A stretch of DNA of 64,000 bases from Gluconobacter cerevisiae (GTDB lineage Bacteria > Pseudomonadota > Alphaproteobacteria > Acetobacterales > Acetobacteraceae): contig NZ_JABCQO010000002.1 of assembly GCF_015244675.1 (NCBI RefSeq), forward strand, positions 310,001 through 374,000. Direction: 5' to 3'. This document shows, piece after piece, positions 9,707-18,565 of this stretch. Every line of letters starts with the position of its first letter. The first letter of the stretch is position 1. The notes under the pieces were generated by a model that saw only the letters and a list, made by a program, of their open reading frames with translations, searched no databases and had not been told where the DNA came from. The position numbers and the translations under genes are program-made.

Positions 9707-9764
9707 GTGGCGCGGATGGTAACTCCCCCTCAGGTTTGCTAAGGGAAGCCATTCGCGCTGCCAC
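9707..9764 (+). repeat. imperfect hairpin between lpxD and fabZ
   Basis: GTGG-CGCG-G-ATGG at 9707-9719 can pair with CCAT-T-CGCG-(CTG)-CCAC at 9749-9764. This gives about 13 pairs with one G-U and a 3-base bulge, closing a loop in which CCCT and AGGG can pair again. No T-run follows. It may be a partial terminator, an RNA processing site or a leader for fabZ. Confidence 0.4.
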
Positions 9765-9811
9765 TGGGTAGCAATTGACAGACAACACCGCTTGAAGGGC
9801 ATGGTGAAACG

Positions 9812-10318
9812 ATGGACCGAGTGGACGCTCCAGCCGAACAGATGACTCCCGCGACAGACGCCGCTGCAGGGAATCAGCTTCCGCAGAGCATCGACATTCT
9901 CAAGATCATGCAGTCGATCCCGCATCGGTATCCGTTCCTGCTGATCGACAAGATGGTCGAGATCCATGCCGGGCAATCCGCCATCGGCATCAAGAATGTA
10001 ACGGTTAACGAGCCGTTCTTTCAGGGGCATTTCCCCTCCCATCCTGTGATGCCCGGTGTTCTGATCGTCGAAGCCATGGCTCAGACAGCGGCCACGCTGG
10101 TCGTTATGACTTTGGGTGAAGCGTTTGAAGGCAAGCTGGTCTATTTCATGACGATTGAAAACGCGAAGTTCCGCCGCCCGGTCGGCCCCGGAGACCAGCT
10201 CCGTATCCATGTGGACAAGGAACGTTCCCGCGCCAATGTCTGGAAATTCAAGGGTGTGGCCCGGGTTGATGGTGTGGCCGTGGCCGAAGCGACCTTCAGT
10301 GCGATGATCATGGGTTGA
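9812..10318 (+). CDS. fabZ: 3-hydroxyacyl-[ACP] dehydratase FabZ
   Basis: Dehydrates 3-hydroxyacyl-ACP in type II fatty acid synthesis, the competitor of LpxA and LpxD for hydroxyacyl-ACP. Hot-dog fold; active-site block [19 protein letters not shown] carries the catalytic His (first residue) and Glu. [13 protein letters not shown] near residues 37-49 is the usual N-terminal motif. Length is 168 residues, with about 25 extra N-terminal residues compared with minimal FabZ. A 112-bp gap with a hairpin precedes it; lpxA follows within 5 bp. Confidence 0.96.
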   Translation: MDRVDAPAEQMTPATDAAAGNQLPQSIDILKIMQSIPHRYPFLLIDKMVEIHAGQSAIGIKNVTVNEPFFQGHFPSHPVMPGVLIVEAMAQTAATLVVMTLGEAFEGKLVYFMTIENAKFRRPVGPGDQLRIHVDKERSRANVWKFKGVARVDGVAVAEATFSAMIMG

Positions 10319-10323
10319 CGTTG

Positions 10324-11181
10324 ATGCAGATGGCAGGGAAGCGTCCCGAAACCGCCGAAATTCACGTGACCGCTCTCGTAGATCCGCGTGCGCGCATCGG
10401 CGAGAACGTGCGCATCGGGCCCTGGTGTCTGGTTGGTCCCAACGTCACTATTGGTGACGGGGTCTGTCTGCACGCATCGGTCATTGTGGATGGATACACA
10501 ACCCTGCGCGAAGGCGTGGAGATTTATCCGTTCGTGACGATCGGTCTTGCCCCACAGGATCTGAAATATGCCGGCGAGCCCACTCTGTGCGAAGTGGGTG
10601 CCAATACGGTCATCCGTGAAAACGTGACCATTCATCGCGGCACGGCGCAAGGTCATGCTCTCACACGCATTGGCGCGAACTGTCTGATCATGGCCAATTC
10701 CCATGTGGCTCATGATTGTGTCCTTGGCGACCGCGTCATCATCGTCAACAATGTTGTCATGGGCGGTCATGTTGAAATTGACGATGACGCCAAGGTCATG
10801 GGATCTGCAGCGCTGCACCAGTTTGTCCGTATCGGGCGCGGGGCTGTCGTCGGCGGCGTCTGTGGTGTGGAAATGGACGTTATTCCTTACGGAAGCGTTC
10901 TGGGGAATCGTGCCCGTCTGGTTGGGCTGAACTGGATCGGCCTGAAACGTTCGGGCGTTGGTCCGGAAGAAATGCAGGCCATGCGCCGTGCGTTCCGCAC
11001 ACTCTATCCCCGTCACGGGGCGACGGAAGCTGTTCTGGAAAGCCGTATTGCCGAAGTCAGGGCGGAATACGGTCATCTCCCTCGCATCGCCGAGATGTTG
11101 GACTTCATGGAAGCGCCGAGTCGTCGCGGCCTGACACGTGTCGCGCGTCAGGAAGGGCAGTCTGAAACCGAAGGCGCCTGA
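10324..11181 (+). CDS. lpxA: UDP-N-acetylglucosamine O-acyltransferase
   Basis: First committed step of lipid A synthesis. Left-handed beta-helix of hexapeptide repeats from residue about 15 (VDPRARIGENVRIGPWC) with the catalytic-His region NSHVAHDCVLGD, then the C-terminal helical domain. ATG 10324 is the first ATG; TTG at 10315 is in frame but would overlap the fabZ stop. 285 residues, slightly longer than E. coli LpxA (262). Located between fabZ and lpxI. Confidence 0.96.
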   Translation: MQMAGKRPETAEIHVTALVDPRARIGENVRIGPWCLVGPNVTIGDGVCLHASVIVDGYTTLREGVEIYPFVTIGLAPQDLKYAGEPTLCEVGANTVIRENVTIHRGTAQGHALTRIGANCLIMANSHVAHDCVLGDRVIIVNNVVMGGHVEIDDDAKVMGSAALHQFVRIGRGAVVGGVCGVEMDVIPYGSVLGNRARLVGLNWIGLKRSGVGPEEMQAMRRAFRTLYPRHGATEAVLESRIAEVRAEYGHLPRIAEMLDFMEAPSRRGLTRVARQEGQSETEGA

Positions 11182-11182
11182 C

Positions 11183-12025
11183 GTGGGCGATCGGGGCTGC
11201 ATCGGTATTCTGGCCGGCTCGGGACCGCTTCCCGCGCAGGTTGCTGCCGCAGCCATCGCCAAGGGGCGCAAGGTTTTCGTCATCGGGTTCCGCGACTTCG
11301 CCGATCGTGCGCTTCTTGAACCCTATCCACATGAAGTCATCCGCCTAGCGGCTGCTGGCGACATTCTCGGCGCCCTCAAGAAAAACAACTGCCGCGAACT
11401 GGTCCTGATCGGACCGGTCCGTCGCCCTGCGTGGCGGGATCTGCGTCCCGACGCTGATGGGGCTCGCATCCTGGCCCGTCTTGGGCGGGCGATTTTTTCC
11501 GGAGATGACGGACTTCTCGGCGCGATTGTCCGTGTCCTTGGTGAAGAAGGCTTTCATGTCCGTGGTGCACACGAATTTCTCGAGCATGCCACTGGCCGCT
11601 CAGGAACTCTGGGGCGTGTTCTTCCTGACGCGCAGGCCAAGCAGGACATCGCTCGTGGTGTCGATGTTCTCAAAGCGATGGCCGTCCTTGATATCGGTCA
11701 GGGATGCGTGGTCCAGAACGGGCTTGTGCTGGCTGTAGAGGCTCTGGAGGGCACGGACGCCATGCTGGGCCGCTGTGGGCGCCTCATGCAGGCGGGAAGT
11801 GGTGGCGTTCTTGTGAAGATGCCAAAGACGGGACAGGACCTTCGGGCGGATATGCCGACGATTGGGCCGGAGACGCTGGAAAATGCAGCCCGGAACGGAT
11901 TGCGGGGCGTTGCGTTTCAGCCCGGAGTAACCCTCATGACGGACCCCGCCGGCTGTGTAAAGCTGGCAGATCGTTACGGGCTTTTCCTGTATGGGCTGAC
12001 ACCGGAAGATCTGAAGGACAGATAA
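11183..12025 (+). CDS. lpxI: UDP-2,3-diacylglucosamine pyrophosphatase LpxI
   Basis: Hydrolyses UDP-2,3-diacylglucosamine to lipid X and UMP; LpxI (formerly DUF1009) replaces LpxH in Alphaproteobacteria. N-terminal domain begins CIGILAGSGPLPAQVAAAA; C-terminal segments LLGAIVRVLGEEGF and GGVLVKMPKTGQDLRADMPTIG match the family. Start: GTG 11183, one base after the lpxA stop, with GAAGGCG upstream; longer in-frame starts fall inside lpxA. 280 residues. The stop overlaps the gloA start by one base. Confidence 0.93.
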   Translation: MGDRGCIGILAGSGPLPAQVAAAAIAKGRKVFVIGFRDFADRALLEPYPHEVIRLAAAGDILGALKKNNCRELVLIGPVRRPAWRDLRPDADGARILARLGRAIFSGDDGLLGAIVRVLGEEGFHVRGAHEFLEHATGRSGTLGRVLPDAQAKQDIARGVDVLKAMAVLDIGQGCVVQNGLVLAVEALEGTDAMLGRCGRLMQAGSGGVLVKMPKTGQDLRADMPTIGPETLENAARNGLRGVAFQPGVTLMTDPAGCVKLADRYGLFLYGLTPEDLKDR

Positions 12026-12414
12026 TGAGTACGTTTCTGCATACGATGGTGAGAATCCGGGACATCGACCGGAGTCTGGCATTCTACAAGCTGCTCGGCA
12101 TGAAGGAGCTTCGTCGCAAGGAGGTCCGGGAAGGGCGCTACACGCTTGTTTTCATCGGATTCGACGATAATGAGCACGGGCAGGCCGAAATCGAACTTAC
12201 CTATAACTGGGATCAGGAGTCCGATTACGAGGTTGGAACCGGTTTCGGTCATTTTGCGATTGGCGTTCCAGACGTCGCGGCCCTTATCGAAACAGTTCGT
12301 ACCGGCGGCGGCAAAGTGACGCGAGAGGCCGGCCCGCTGAAATTTGGCACAACTATTATCGCCTTTGTCGAAGATCCCGATGGCTACAAAATCGAGCTTA
12401 TCGAGAAGGCGTAA
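12025..12414 (+). CDS. gloA: lactoylglutathione lyase (glyoxalase I)
   Basis: Converts the methylglyoxal-glutathione hemithioacetal to S-lactoylglutathione. 129 residues, one VOC-fold module pair. Expected metal ligands are visible: His in FLHTMVRIRDIDRSLAFY, Glu in GQAEIELTYNW, His in GFGHFAIGV, Glu in GYKIELIE. Begins one base inside the lpxI stop, so it appears co-transcribed with the lipid A cluster, where many Alphaproteobacteria have lpxB instead. The 3' end overlaps the convergent small gene by 17 bp. Confidence 0.93.
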   Translation: MSTFLHTMVRIRDIDRSLAFYKLLGMKELRRKEVREGRYTLVFIGFDDNEHGQAEIELTYNWDQESDYEVGTGFGHFAIGVPDVAALIETVRTGGGKVTREAGPLKFGTTIIAFVEDPDGYKIELIEKA

Positions 12415-12613
12415 AGTTTTTCAGTAGTTTCAGAGCTTTTTCCAGCGCGTCGACGATCGTTTGCGCGTTCTTCTGGACCGCCCCGTCCTTGTTGCTGCTG
12501 AGAATATCGGCACAGAGCAGGGCAGGGGCCAAGGCATTGCGCAGGTCGTGGCGGAAGGCTGCAGCATCCTGAGGCGTAGTGCCGGAAGCCGGGATGTTGT
12601 CGGAATCGGACAT
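12398..12613 (-). CDS. small protein resembling a histidine kinase dimerisation (DHp) helix pair
   Basis: 71 residues. The segment FRHDLRNALAPALLCADIL resembles a histidine kinase H-box (His-Asp-Leu-Arg-Asn followed by a hydrophobic heptad pattern). The tail AQTIVDALEKALKLLKNF would form the second helix. There is no ATPase, sensor or receiver domain. ATG at 12613 is preceded by AAAGGAAC at a good distance, supporting a real gene. It converges on gloA and is divergent from the rpmH promoter. It could be an orphan phosphotransfer protein, a dominant-negative dimeriser or a relic; no function is assigned. Confidence 0.6.
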   Translation of the reverse strand: MSDSDNIPASGTTPQDAAAFRHDLRNALAPALLCADILSSNKDGAVQKNAQTIVDALEKALKLLKNFTPSR

Positions 12614-12638
12614 GGTTCAGGTTCCTTTAGCTCTGGCA

Positions 12639-12667
12639 TTGACATGAAGGGCCTGCGTGCTTACAAG
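12639..12667 (+). promoter_or_regulatory. sigma-70 promoter of the rpmH operon
   Basis: Perfect -35 TTGACA at 12639-12644, a 17-base spacer and -10 TACAAG at 12662-12667 (4 of 6). Transcription would start near 12674, leaving a leader of about 85 bases before rpmH. The elements fall between the divergent small gene and rpmH, where a ribosomal-protein promoter is expected. Confidence 0.65.
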
Positions 12668-12758
12668 CCCGGGTCTCAATCACCGGGCGTTTCGTGCGCC
12701 CGATCGACGCGGATGTCCAGCAGTTGAGGCGTCCGCTTGGTTTTTAAGGATCAACGTC

Positions 12759-12893
12759 ATGAAGCGCACGTATCAACCCTCCAAGCTGGTTCGCAAGCGT
12801 CGTCACGGTTTCCGTACGCGTAGCGAAACCGTCGGCGGCCGCCGCGTGCTGGCCAACCGTCGCACCAAGGGTCGCAAGAAGCTCTCCGCCTGA
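12759..12893 (+). CDS. rpmH: 50S ribosomal protein L34
   Basis: 44 residues, very basic, beginning [18 protein letters not shown], the invariant L34 N-terminus, and ending GRKKLSA. ATG follows TTAAGGA. First gene of the conserved rpmH-rnpA-yidD-yidC block. Confidence 0.98.
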   Translation: MKRTYQPSKLVRKRRHGFRTRSETVGGRRVLANRRTKGRKKLSA

Positions 12894-12931
12894 GTTCGAC
12901 CCAGATCGGCACGACCCATACACCGAGCCGT

Positions 12932-13306
12932 TTGAAAAAACGGCCGCAGTTTCTGCGTGTAGCCGGGAAAGGGCGCAAGGTCGCCACTCCCGGTATGGTT
13001 GTGCAGATCCTGCCGGATGACACAGCGACCGAAACCCGAGTGGGTTTCACAGTTACAAAAAAAGTCGGTAATTCTGTCATCCGTAACCGCACCCGCCGTC
13101 GCCTTCGCGAGGCTCTCCGCCTCGTTGCGCGGGAAGACGGTCTGCCTTCCGGCGATTTCGTTCTGATCGGACGAGATAAGACCCGGGAACGCGAGTTCTC
13201 CCTTCTTAAAGACGATCTGCGACAGGCCCTTCGTAAAGGGTTGGATGTCAATTTCCGTGAAAAACCTTCCGGGAATTCCAGTCATGCCCGGAATCGGGCG
13301 AAATGA
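12932..13306 (+). CDS. rnpA: ribonuclease P protein component
   Basis: Protein subunit of RNase P, which trims tRNA 5' leaders. The RNR signature appears as [17 protein letters not shown] (residues about 47-63), preceded by [10 protein letters not shown]. 124 residues. The only sensible start is TTG at 12932 (TTG AAA AAA CGG), 38 bp after rpmH, with no clear ribosome site; this is common for rnpA, which often starts at non-ATG codons. Overlaps yidD by 4 bp. Confidence 0.95.
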   Translation: MKKRPQFLRVAGKGRKVATPGMVVQILPDDTATETRVGFTVTKKVGNSVIRNRTRRRLREALRLVAREDGLPSGDFVLIGRDKTREREFSLLKDDLRQALRKGLDVNFREKPSGNSSHARNRAK

Positions 13307-13554
13307 TTGTGTCGCTCATCAGGAATGCCGTCACGGCCCTGATGTTGTCGCTTATTGACGCCTACAAGCTTTTCATCAGTCCAGTCATCGGCACCAATTG
13401 CCGGTTCGATCCGACCTGCAGTACCTATGCGCTGACAGTGATCCGTGAGCATGGTCCCGTTCGTGGTGGCTGGCTTGCACTGCGTCGGATCGGGCGCTGC
13501 CATCCCTGGTCGGAGGGAGGTACGGATCTGCCTCCGAAGCCACACCGGCATTAA
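13303..13554 (+). CDS. yidD: membrane protein insertion efficiency factor YidD
   Basis: 83 residues. Characteristic core [28 protein letters not shown] followed by [15 protein letters not shown], with the three conserved cysteines of the family. Membrane-associated helper of YidC-dependent insertion. Starts ATG overlapping rnpA by 4 bp, so translation is probably coupled. Confidence 0.96.
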   Translation: MIVSLIRNAVTALMLSLIDAYKLFISPVIGTNCRFDPTCSTYALTVIREHGPVRGGWLALRRIGRCHPWSEGGTDLPPKPHRH

Positions 13555-13644
13555 AAACACCCTTCACCTATTGTTTTGGATGCGGTTTTCGGCCACTTGA
13601 AGCGCAAGCCCCATTCAGTGAGACGAAAGACCGGCATCCGCCCG

Positions 13645-15366
13645 ATGGACATCAAGCGCATTATTGCGGCCACACTTCTCTCGGCCCTTATCCTGATCGG
13701 TTTCGACTATTTCATGCCGAAGCCCCACCAGGACGACTCCCATCCCGTCCCTCATGCGCCCGCAGCGCAGATTCAGGCTAGCACGCCTGTTGCGACCGCG
13801 TCTGAGCCAACTGCGGAAACTCAGGTTTCCGCGCGACGTATCCCGCTCAACGGACCGGATGTGCAGGGATCCGTCAATCTGAAGGGCGCCGTGCTGGATG
13901 ATTTGATCCTCACGAAATATCGCGAGACCCTTGCCAAAAACAGCCCGCTGGTGCGGCTGCTGGACAAGGCGGGAAGCGCGCATCCCAATTTCGTCGTGAT
14001 AGGCTGGACAAATGCTCCGGGCTCCAATGCTCGCGTGCCTGATCTGAATACGGTCTGGGACAGCACTGACGAGACGCTGACGCCGGATCACCCGGTGACG
14101 CTGCATTGGGATAACGGGCAGGGGCTGGTGTTCTCCATTCAGATCGGACTGGACGAGCACTACATGTTCGCCGTGAACCAGACGGTTGAGAACCACTCCG
14201 CACAGCCGGTGGCACTTGTGCCGTTCCAGCGCGTACAGCGGGACTATGAAGCACCGGAAGGGGCTTTCACCGCACATGAAGGCCCTATCGCCGTCATTGG
14301 CGGTCGGATGCAGGACGAGAGCTACAAAAATCTTCGTAAAGGTGCTGACCATCCGGATCATGTCTCCTGGTCCTCGACGGGAACGAGTGGTTGGGATGGC
14401 ATCAGTGACAAGTTCTGGCTGACGGCTGTGGCGCCTGCGGACGGGACACCTGTTGCAGCGAGTTTTGCCTACGTTCCCGGTGCGCCTGCATCCTATCAGG
14501 TTAGTATGGCAACGCAGGCTCCGCAGCAGATCATGCCCAACGGATCTGTCACCGAAAAGAGCCATGTTTTCGCCGGAGCCAAGGTTCTCAGCCTGTTGCA
14601 GTCTTACAGCAAACAGCTTGGAATCCCTGATCTGGACAAGGCGATCGACTTCGGCTGGTTCAGCTTCCTGACCCGTCCGCTACTGACGCTTCTGCACTGG
14701 TTGTATCTGCATATTGGCAATTTCGGCCTCGCGCTGATGGCGCTGACGCTGATCGTCAAGATCGTTCTCTTCCCACTGGCCTCCAAGGCTGCCCAGTCTT
14801 CGGCGCGCATGCGTCTGCTGGCGCCCAAGGTCAAGGAAATTCGGGAGAAGAACAAAGACGATCCGATGGCTATGAACCAGAAGGTCATGGCGCTGTATCG
14901 TGAAGAGAAGGTCAGTCCGGCCAGCGGCTGTCTGCCAATGCTGATCCAGGCCCCGATCTTTTTCTGCCTGTATAAAATCCTGAACATCAGCATCGATGCC
15001 CGTCATGCGCCGTTCTTCGGCTGGATCCGCGATCTGTCGATGCCGGACCCGACGAACGTGTTCAACCTGTTCGGTCTGCTGCCGTTTGATCCAACGCAGT
15101 ATTCCTCATTCCTGCATGTCAGCATCTGGGGTGCGGCGCTCGGCCTGACGTTCTGGCTGCTGCAGCGTCAGACCAGTTCGACGGCGAGCCTTGACCCGGC
15201 ACAGGCACGGGTAATGCAGTTCATGCCGCTGGCCTATGTGTTCTTCATGTCCGGATTTCCGGCCAGTCTTCTGGTCTATTACACATGGAACAATCTGCTG
15301 ACGGTCGCACAGCAGATGTTTATCCAGCGCCGGACCGCTCTTCCCGTTCCGGTATCCCGGACCTGA
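13645..15366 (+). CDS. yidC: membrane protein insertase YidC
   Basis: Inserts inner-membrane proteins alone or with SecYEG. ATG 13645 starts MDIKRIIAATLLSALILIG, the usual N-terminal membrane anchor; the upstream in-frame TTG at 13576 would add 23 non-conserved residues. A large periplasmic domain (residues about 60-330) precedes the insertase core: GLALMALTLIVKIVLFPLAS, the hairpin rich in charged residues, and CLPMLIQAPIFFCLYKIL. 573 residues, Gram-negative type. 90 bp after yidD and 3 bp before engB. Confidence 0.96.
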   Translation: MDIKRIIAATLLSALILIGFDYFMPKPHQDDSHPVPHAPAAQIQASTPVATASEPTAETQVSARRIPLNGPDVQGSVNLKGAVLDDLILTKYRETLAKNSPLVRLLDKAGSAHPNFVVIGWTNAPGSNARVPDLNTVWDSTDETLTPDHPVTLHWDNGQGLVFSIQIGLDEHYMFAVNQTVENHSAQPVALVPFQRVQRDYEAPEGAFTAHEGPIAVIGGRMQDESYKNLRKGADHPDHVSWSSTGTSGWDGISDKFWLTAVAPADGTPVAASFAYVPGAPASYQVSMATQAPQQIMPNGSVTEKSHVFAGAKVLSLLQSYSKQLGIPDLDKAIDFGWFSFLTRPLLTLLHWLYLHIGNFGLALMALTLIVKIVLFPLASKAAQSSARMRLLAPKVKEIREKNKDDPMAMNQKVMALYREEKVSPASGCLPMLIQAPIFFCLYKILNISIDARHAPFFGWIRDLSMPDPTNVFNLFGLLPFDPTQYSSFLHVSIWGAALGLTFWLLQRQTSSTASLDPAQARVMQFMPLAYVFFMSGFPASLLVYYTWNNLLTVAQQMFIQRRTALPVPVSRT

Positions 15367-15369
15367 GGC

Positions 15370-16053
15370 ATGATGAAAGAAATACCCGGGCCTCCGACTG
15401 AGGCCCAGATCGAGGATGGGCGGCTTTTGTTTGCGGGAGAATGCGAATTCTTCTTTGGCTCGCAGAAGATCGACCAGCTTCCACCCATTGGGCGGCCGGA
15501 GGTGGCCTTTGCCGGTCGCTCCAATGTCGGCAAATCGAGCCTGATCAATGCGCTGACGGGGCGTCGGGCTCTGGCACGAGCGTCTTCCGAGCCAGGGCGA
15601 ACCAAGCAGCTCAACTTCTTCAACCTTGCTGACCGCGTGTCTCTCGTGGACATGCCGGGTTACGGATTTGCCAAGGCTGCGAAGTCGGTCAAGGAAGACT
15701 GGCAGGACATGATGTTCGCCTATCTTCGGGGCCGCACCACGCTGGAGCGCGTCATCCTGCTTCTGGATGCCCGGATTGAGCTCAAGGAGTCTGATAAGGA
15801 CGTCATGGAACTGCTGAATCGTGCGGCCGTGGTGTTCCAGATCGTGCTGACCAAATGCGATCAGGTACGGCCCAAGGCGCTTGCTACGAAGATTGCGGAA
15901 GTCGAGGCGCTGGCGCTTAAACATGCCGCCGCTTATCCGCGTATCATCTCGACGAGCAGCGAGACCGGGTTCGGGATCGAGGATCTGCGGGCGGAAATTG
16001 CCCGTTTTGCCGCGCCACTCCAGACGTCAGGGGAAGGACAGTCCGGATCATGA
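15370..16053 (+). CDS. engB: ribosome biogenesis GTP-binding protein YihA/EngB
   Basis: Essential GTPase for 50S subunit maturation. G1 [14 protein letters not shown], switch region [12 protein letters not shown]3 [11 protein letters not shown]4 TKCDQV and G5 STSSETGFG are all seen. 227 residues. ATG 15370 is 3 bp after yidC; it overlaps argB by 4 bp. Confidence 0.96.
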   Translation: MMKEIPGPPTEAQIEDGRLLFAGECEFFFGSQKIDQLPPIGRPEVAFAGRSNVGKSSLINALTGRRALARASSEPGRTKQLNFFNLADRVSLVDMPGYGFAKAAKSVKEDWQDMMFAYLRGRTTLERVILLLDARIELKESDKDVMELLNRAAVVFQIVLTKCDQVRPKALATKIAEVEALALKHAAAYPRIISTSSETGFGIEDLRAEIARFAAPLQTSGEGQSGS

Positions 16054-16985
16054 CCAGTAAGACCCACAGCGATAAACTGCCGGATGTGCCGCCGGTTGTG
16101 AATGCGGAAGAGGCACAGGCTCAGGCAGCCATCCTGTCCAGTGCGCTACCGTTCCTGCGCCGTTATGCCGGGGATACGATTGTCGTTAAGTACGGCGGTC
16201 ATGCCATGGGTGAGGGCAAGCTCGCACATGCGTTCGGCTATGATATCGCTCTGCTCAAGCTGGTCGGGATCAATCCGATCGTGGTGCATGGTGGTGGACC
16301 GCAGATCAGCGCGATGCTGGACCGTCTGAAAATCCGCTCCGAGTTCATCGACGGGCTTCGCGTCACGGACCAGTCGATGGTCGATGTGATCGAGATGGTG
16401 TTGTCTGGCAGCGTCAATAAACAGGTCGCTGAGCTGATTAACCGGGCCGGAGCGCTGGCTGTCGGCATTTCAGGTAAGGATGGCGGTCTGCTTCAGGCAC
16501 GTCGTCTGACACGCACGAAGCGCGACCCGGACAGTGAAATCGAGAAGGTTATTGATCTCGGTTTCGTAGGACAGCCGGAAAAGATTGATCCGCGAGTGCT
16601 CTATGCGTTGCTCGGGGCCGGGCTGATCCCCGTGATTGCTCCGGTGGGTGTGGGGCCAGACGGTGAAACCTACAACATCAACGCGGATACGGCGGCAGGT
16701 GCGATCGCTGGCGCGGTCCATGCCTCACGCCTCTTGATGCTGACGGACGTTCCAGGAGTGCTGGATGAGAACGGTAAGCTTATCGAGGAGCTGAGTGCTG
16801 AAGAGGCTCTGCGCCGGATTGCTGATGGTTCGATTTCGGGGGGCATGATTCCGAAGGTCGAAACCTGCCTCGAGGCCGTTCGCCAAGGGGCTAAGGCCGC
16901 TGTCATTCTGGACGGCCGGGTGCCGCATAGCTGTTTGCTGGAGCTTTTCACGCGGGCAGGACCCGGAACGCTCATCAAGGCTTAA
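16050..16985 (+). CDS. argB: acetylglutamate kinase
   Basis: Second step of arginine synthesis: phosphorylates N-acetylglutamate. Motifs: [14 protein letters not shown] (ATP), [28 protein letters not shown], and [14 protein letters not shown] near the C-terminus. 311 residues; the additional N-terminal segment of about 25 residues resembles the arginine-sensitive hexameric class, which carries an N-terminal helix (inference). Last gene of the rpmH operon; a terminator follows. Confidence 0.96.
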   Translation: MTSKTHSDKLPDVPPVVNAEEAQAQAAILSSALPFLRRYAGDTIVVKYGGHAMGEGKLAHAFGYDIALLKLVGINPIVVHGGGPQISAMLDRLKIRSEFIDGLRVTDQSMVDVIEMVLSGSVNKQVAELINRAGALAVGISGKDGGLLQARRLTRTKRDPDSEIEKVIDLGFVGQPEKIDPRVLYALLGAGLIPVIAPVGVGPDGETYNINADTAAGAIAGAVHASRLLMLTDVPGVLDENGKLIEELSAEEALRRIADGSISGGMIPKVETCLEAVRQGAKAAVILDGRVPHSCLLELFTRAGPGTLIKA

Positions 16986-17014
16986 TCGGCCTTACAGTAA
17001 ACTTGGATTAAGGA

Positions 17015-18376
17015 TTATGGCGCTTCATGTGAGAAGCGCCATTTTCTGTTCTCGGCCAGGCCTTCCCGTAAGGCCAGCATTCCGCGTTCCAACAGGGTTT
17101 CAGGGGTTTCCTCGGCGTTGGCTTCGCGGGAGACAAGCCCGAGTTGTAACGGAAGGTGGACGGGAGGGTCGATCAAAATGGGAATACCGTGCGCTGTCAT
17201 GCGTTCGGCCCGTTCGGCTGCTGCAAAGCGGTCGCCGCCATCCATCCAAAGCCCGAAAATATTATTGCTGATGCGCCCTATGGCGTCCGTTGGGCGGACC
17301 GCCTTGCGTAGGAGCGCGACGCATTGTTTGAGCGCTTCTTCGCCTGCTTCAAAACCTCGTGTTTTTGACAGTTCCGTCAGACCTGGGACGCGCGCGATGA
17401 TCAAGGTTGCGGGCATGACCTCCTGATCTAGACGGCGCGTGCGGCGTTCTATTTCCGCCTTCAAACCCTGCCAGTTCAACAGATTGGACGAAATGTCATA
17501 ATCCGAGTCGAGCAGGATCCGGCGATGAATGCTATCGAGCTCCCAGAAACCTGCCAGCAGGGAACAGACGGCCTGACAGAGTTGCCTTTCCAGCGATGAC
17601 CATGGGGTGGTACGCCAGACAATCAGACACATCTGTTCGAGACTGCGGATGTTTTCCCGGGAGATCATGGCATAACGCGTGCCAGCTCTGAAAACGATTG
17701 TCCCTGTTTGAGTAAGGCTTGCAGAGAGAACGGCCTGAATATCGTCTGTCAGGCCTGAGGAACTGTACAGGAGCGTGTTGGGATTTGCCGTATCCAACAG
17801 TGCTCCCTCGGCGGCGAGGGGCTCCAGCAGGGCTTCCATGGCAGCAGCGGCGGCCAGTCGAGGTACGATAGCCTTGCGCAGAGCGGTCGTTACCGCAGCA
17901 AGAATTGCGATTCCATCATGTTCAGGAAGCGGGGCGGCTCCGTTTGCAAGGCTGGAAAGCGGCGCTGAAACGGTTGTGAGTGTGCCGCGTGTGCCGGTAA
18001 CGCGTCCTTCATTATCATGAAATGGGCAGGAAGACAGGATTACGGTCAGAGGGGACCCCTGTGGGGGCGTGATGGAGGCGGGCGTTCCTGCATGAGGCTG
18101 CAGGACGTCTATAGAGGCGCATAAGGCGCTGAAGGGACGCCCGATAAAGGCCGTGGTCGGCTGTCCGAGCCAGGTATCCGGGGAAATGAGGATGATCCGG
18201 CCGCGACTGTCTGTCTCGAAGACCAGATCCACAGCCTGATACAGCAGGGAACGCCATCTCTCGCGGCTTTCCAGCGTGGACGCCAGCATGTTCCGCAGGT
18301 CCTGCGGCGTCCTGTCGGACGCAGACGTGTTCATGAATTGGGACATCAAAGAACGCATATCAGGCAAGGGTGACAT
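17015..18376 (-). CDS. PAS-domain protein with degenerate GGDEF domain
   Basis: 453 residues, soluble by appearance. A PAS-like region sits around residues 45-115 (LLYQAVDLVFETDSRGRI, then FIGRPFSAL). The C-terminal 150 residues follow a diguanylate cyclase layout, but key residues are gone: the metal Asp region reads LIIARVPGLTEL, GH of the GHxxGD loop is GF, and the GGDEF position (about residues 370-374) reads SNNIF. Cyclase activity is therefore very unlikely; GTP or c-di-GMP binding, or protein interaction, is possible. Transcribed away from dapD. Conserved members may be annotated only as hypothetical or PAS proteins. Confidence 0.65.
   Translation of the reverse strand: MSPLPDMRSLMSQFMNTSASDRTPQDLRNMLASTLESRERWRSLLYQAVDLVFETDSRGRIILISPDTWLGQPTTAFIGRPFSALCASIDVLQPHAGTPASITPPQGSPLTVILSSCPFHDNEGRVTGTRGTLTTVSAPLSSLANGAAPLPEHDGIAILAAVTTALRKAIVPRLAAAAAMEALLEPLAAEGALLDTANPNTLLYSSSGLTDDIQAVLSASLTQTGTIVFRAGTRYAMISRENIRSLEQMCLIVWRTTPWSSLERQLCQAVCSLLAGFWELDSIHRRILLDSDYDISSNLLNWQGLKAEIERRTRRLDQEVMPATLIIARVPGLTELSKTRGFEAGEEALKQCVALLRKAVRPTDAIGRISNNIFGLWMDGGDRFAAAERAERMTAHGIPILIDPPVHLPLQLGLVSREANAEETPETLLERGMLALREGLAENRKWRFSHEAP
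17017..17045 (+). terminator. intrinsic terminator after argB
   Basis: ATGGCGCTT at 17017-17025 pairs with AAGCGCCAT at 17034-17042 over an 8-base loop, followed by TTTT. It ends the forward argB transcript and lies in the last codons of the convergent gene. Confidence 0.75.
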
Positions 18377-18500
18377 ATCCCGCAGAAAGCTCCTGGTCGG
18401 GCCAGCCAGTCAAAGCCCCCGGTTTTCATAAGCGTGGCAGGTTAAGAAGTCATGAACAACGTGCGAATGTGTGCAGGTCGAAATCCGAGGCAAAGATCCG

Positions 18501-18529
18501 TTGACATGCACCGTCGGGAATCGCATGTT
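18501..18529 (+). promoter_or_regulatory. candidate sigma-70 promoter for dapD
   Basis: TTGACA at 18501-18506, 17-base spacer, CATGTT at 18524-18529 (3 of 6 matches). It lies 37 bp before the chosen dapD ATG and supports that start over the longer open frame. Confidence 0.45.
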
Positions 18530-18565
18530 CCGGCGGATTTCTGCTTTTCTGACCGGACCGACCTG

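Noticed and set aside
9775-9803. Promoter for fabZ at TTGACA 9775-9780
   Set aside because: A good -35 box, but no acceptable -10 at 16-18 bases.
13615-14565. A 316-codon reverse frame over yidC and other long antisense frames (over gltB, def/fmt and dapD)
   Set aside because: High GC removes stops in shadow frames; the opposite strand carries the recognised gene in each case.
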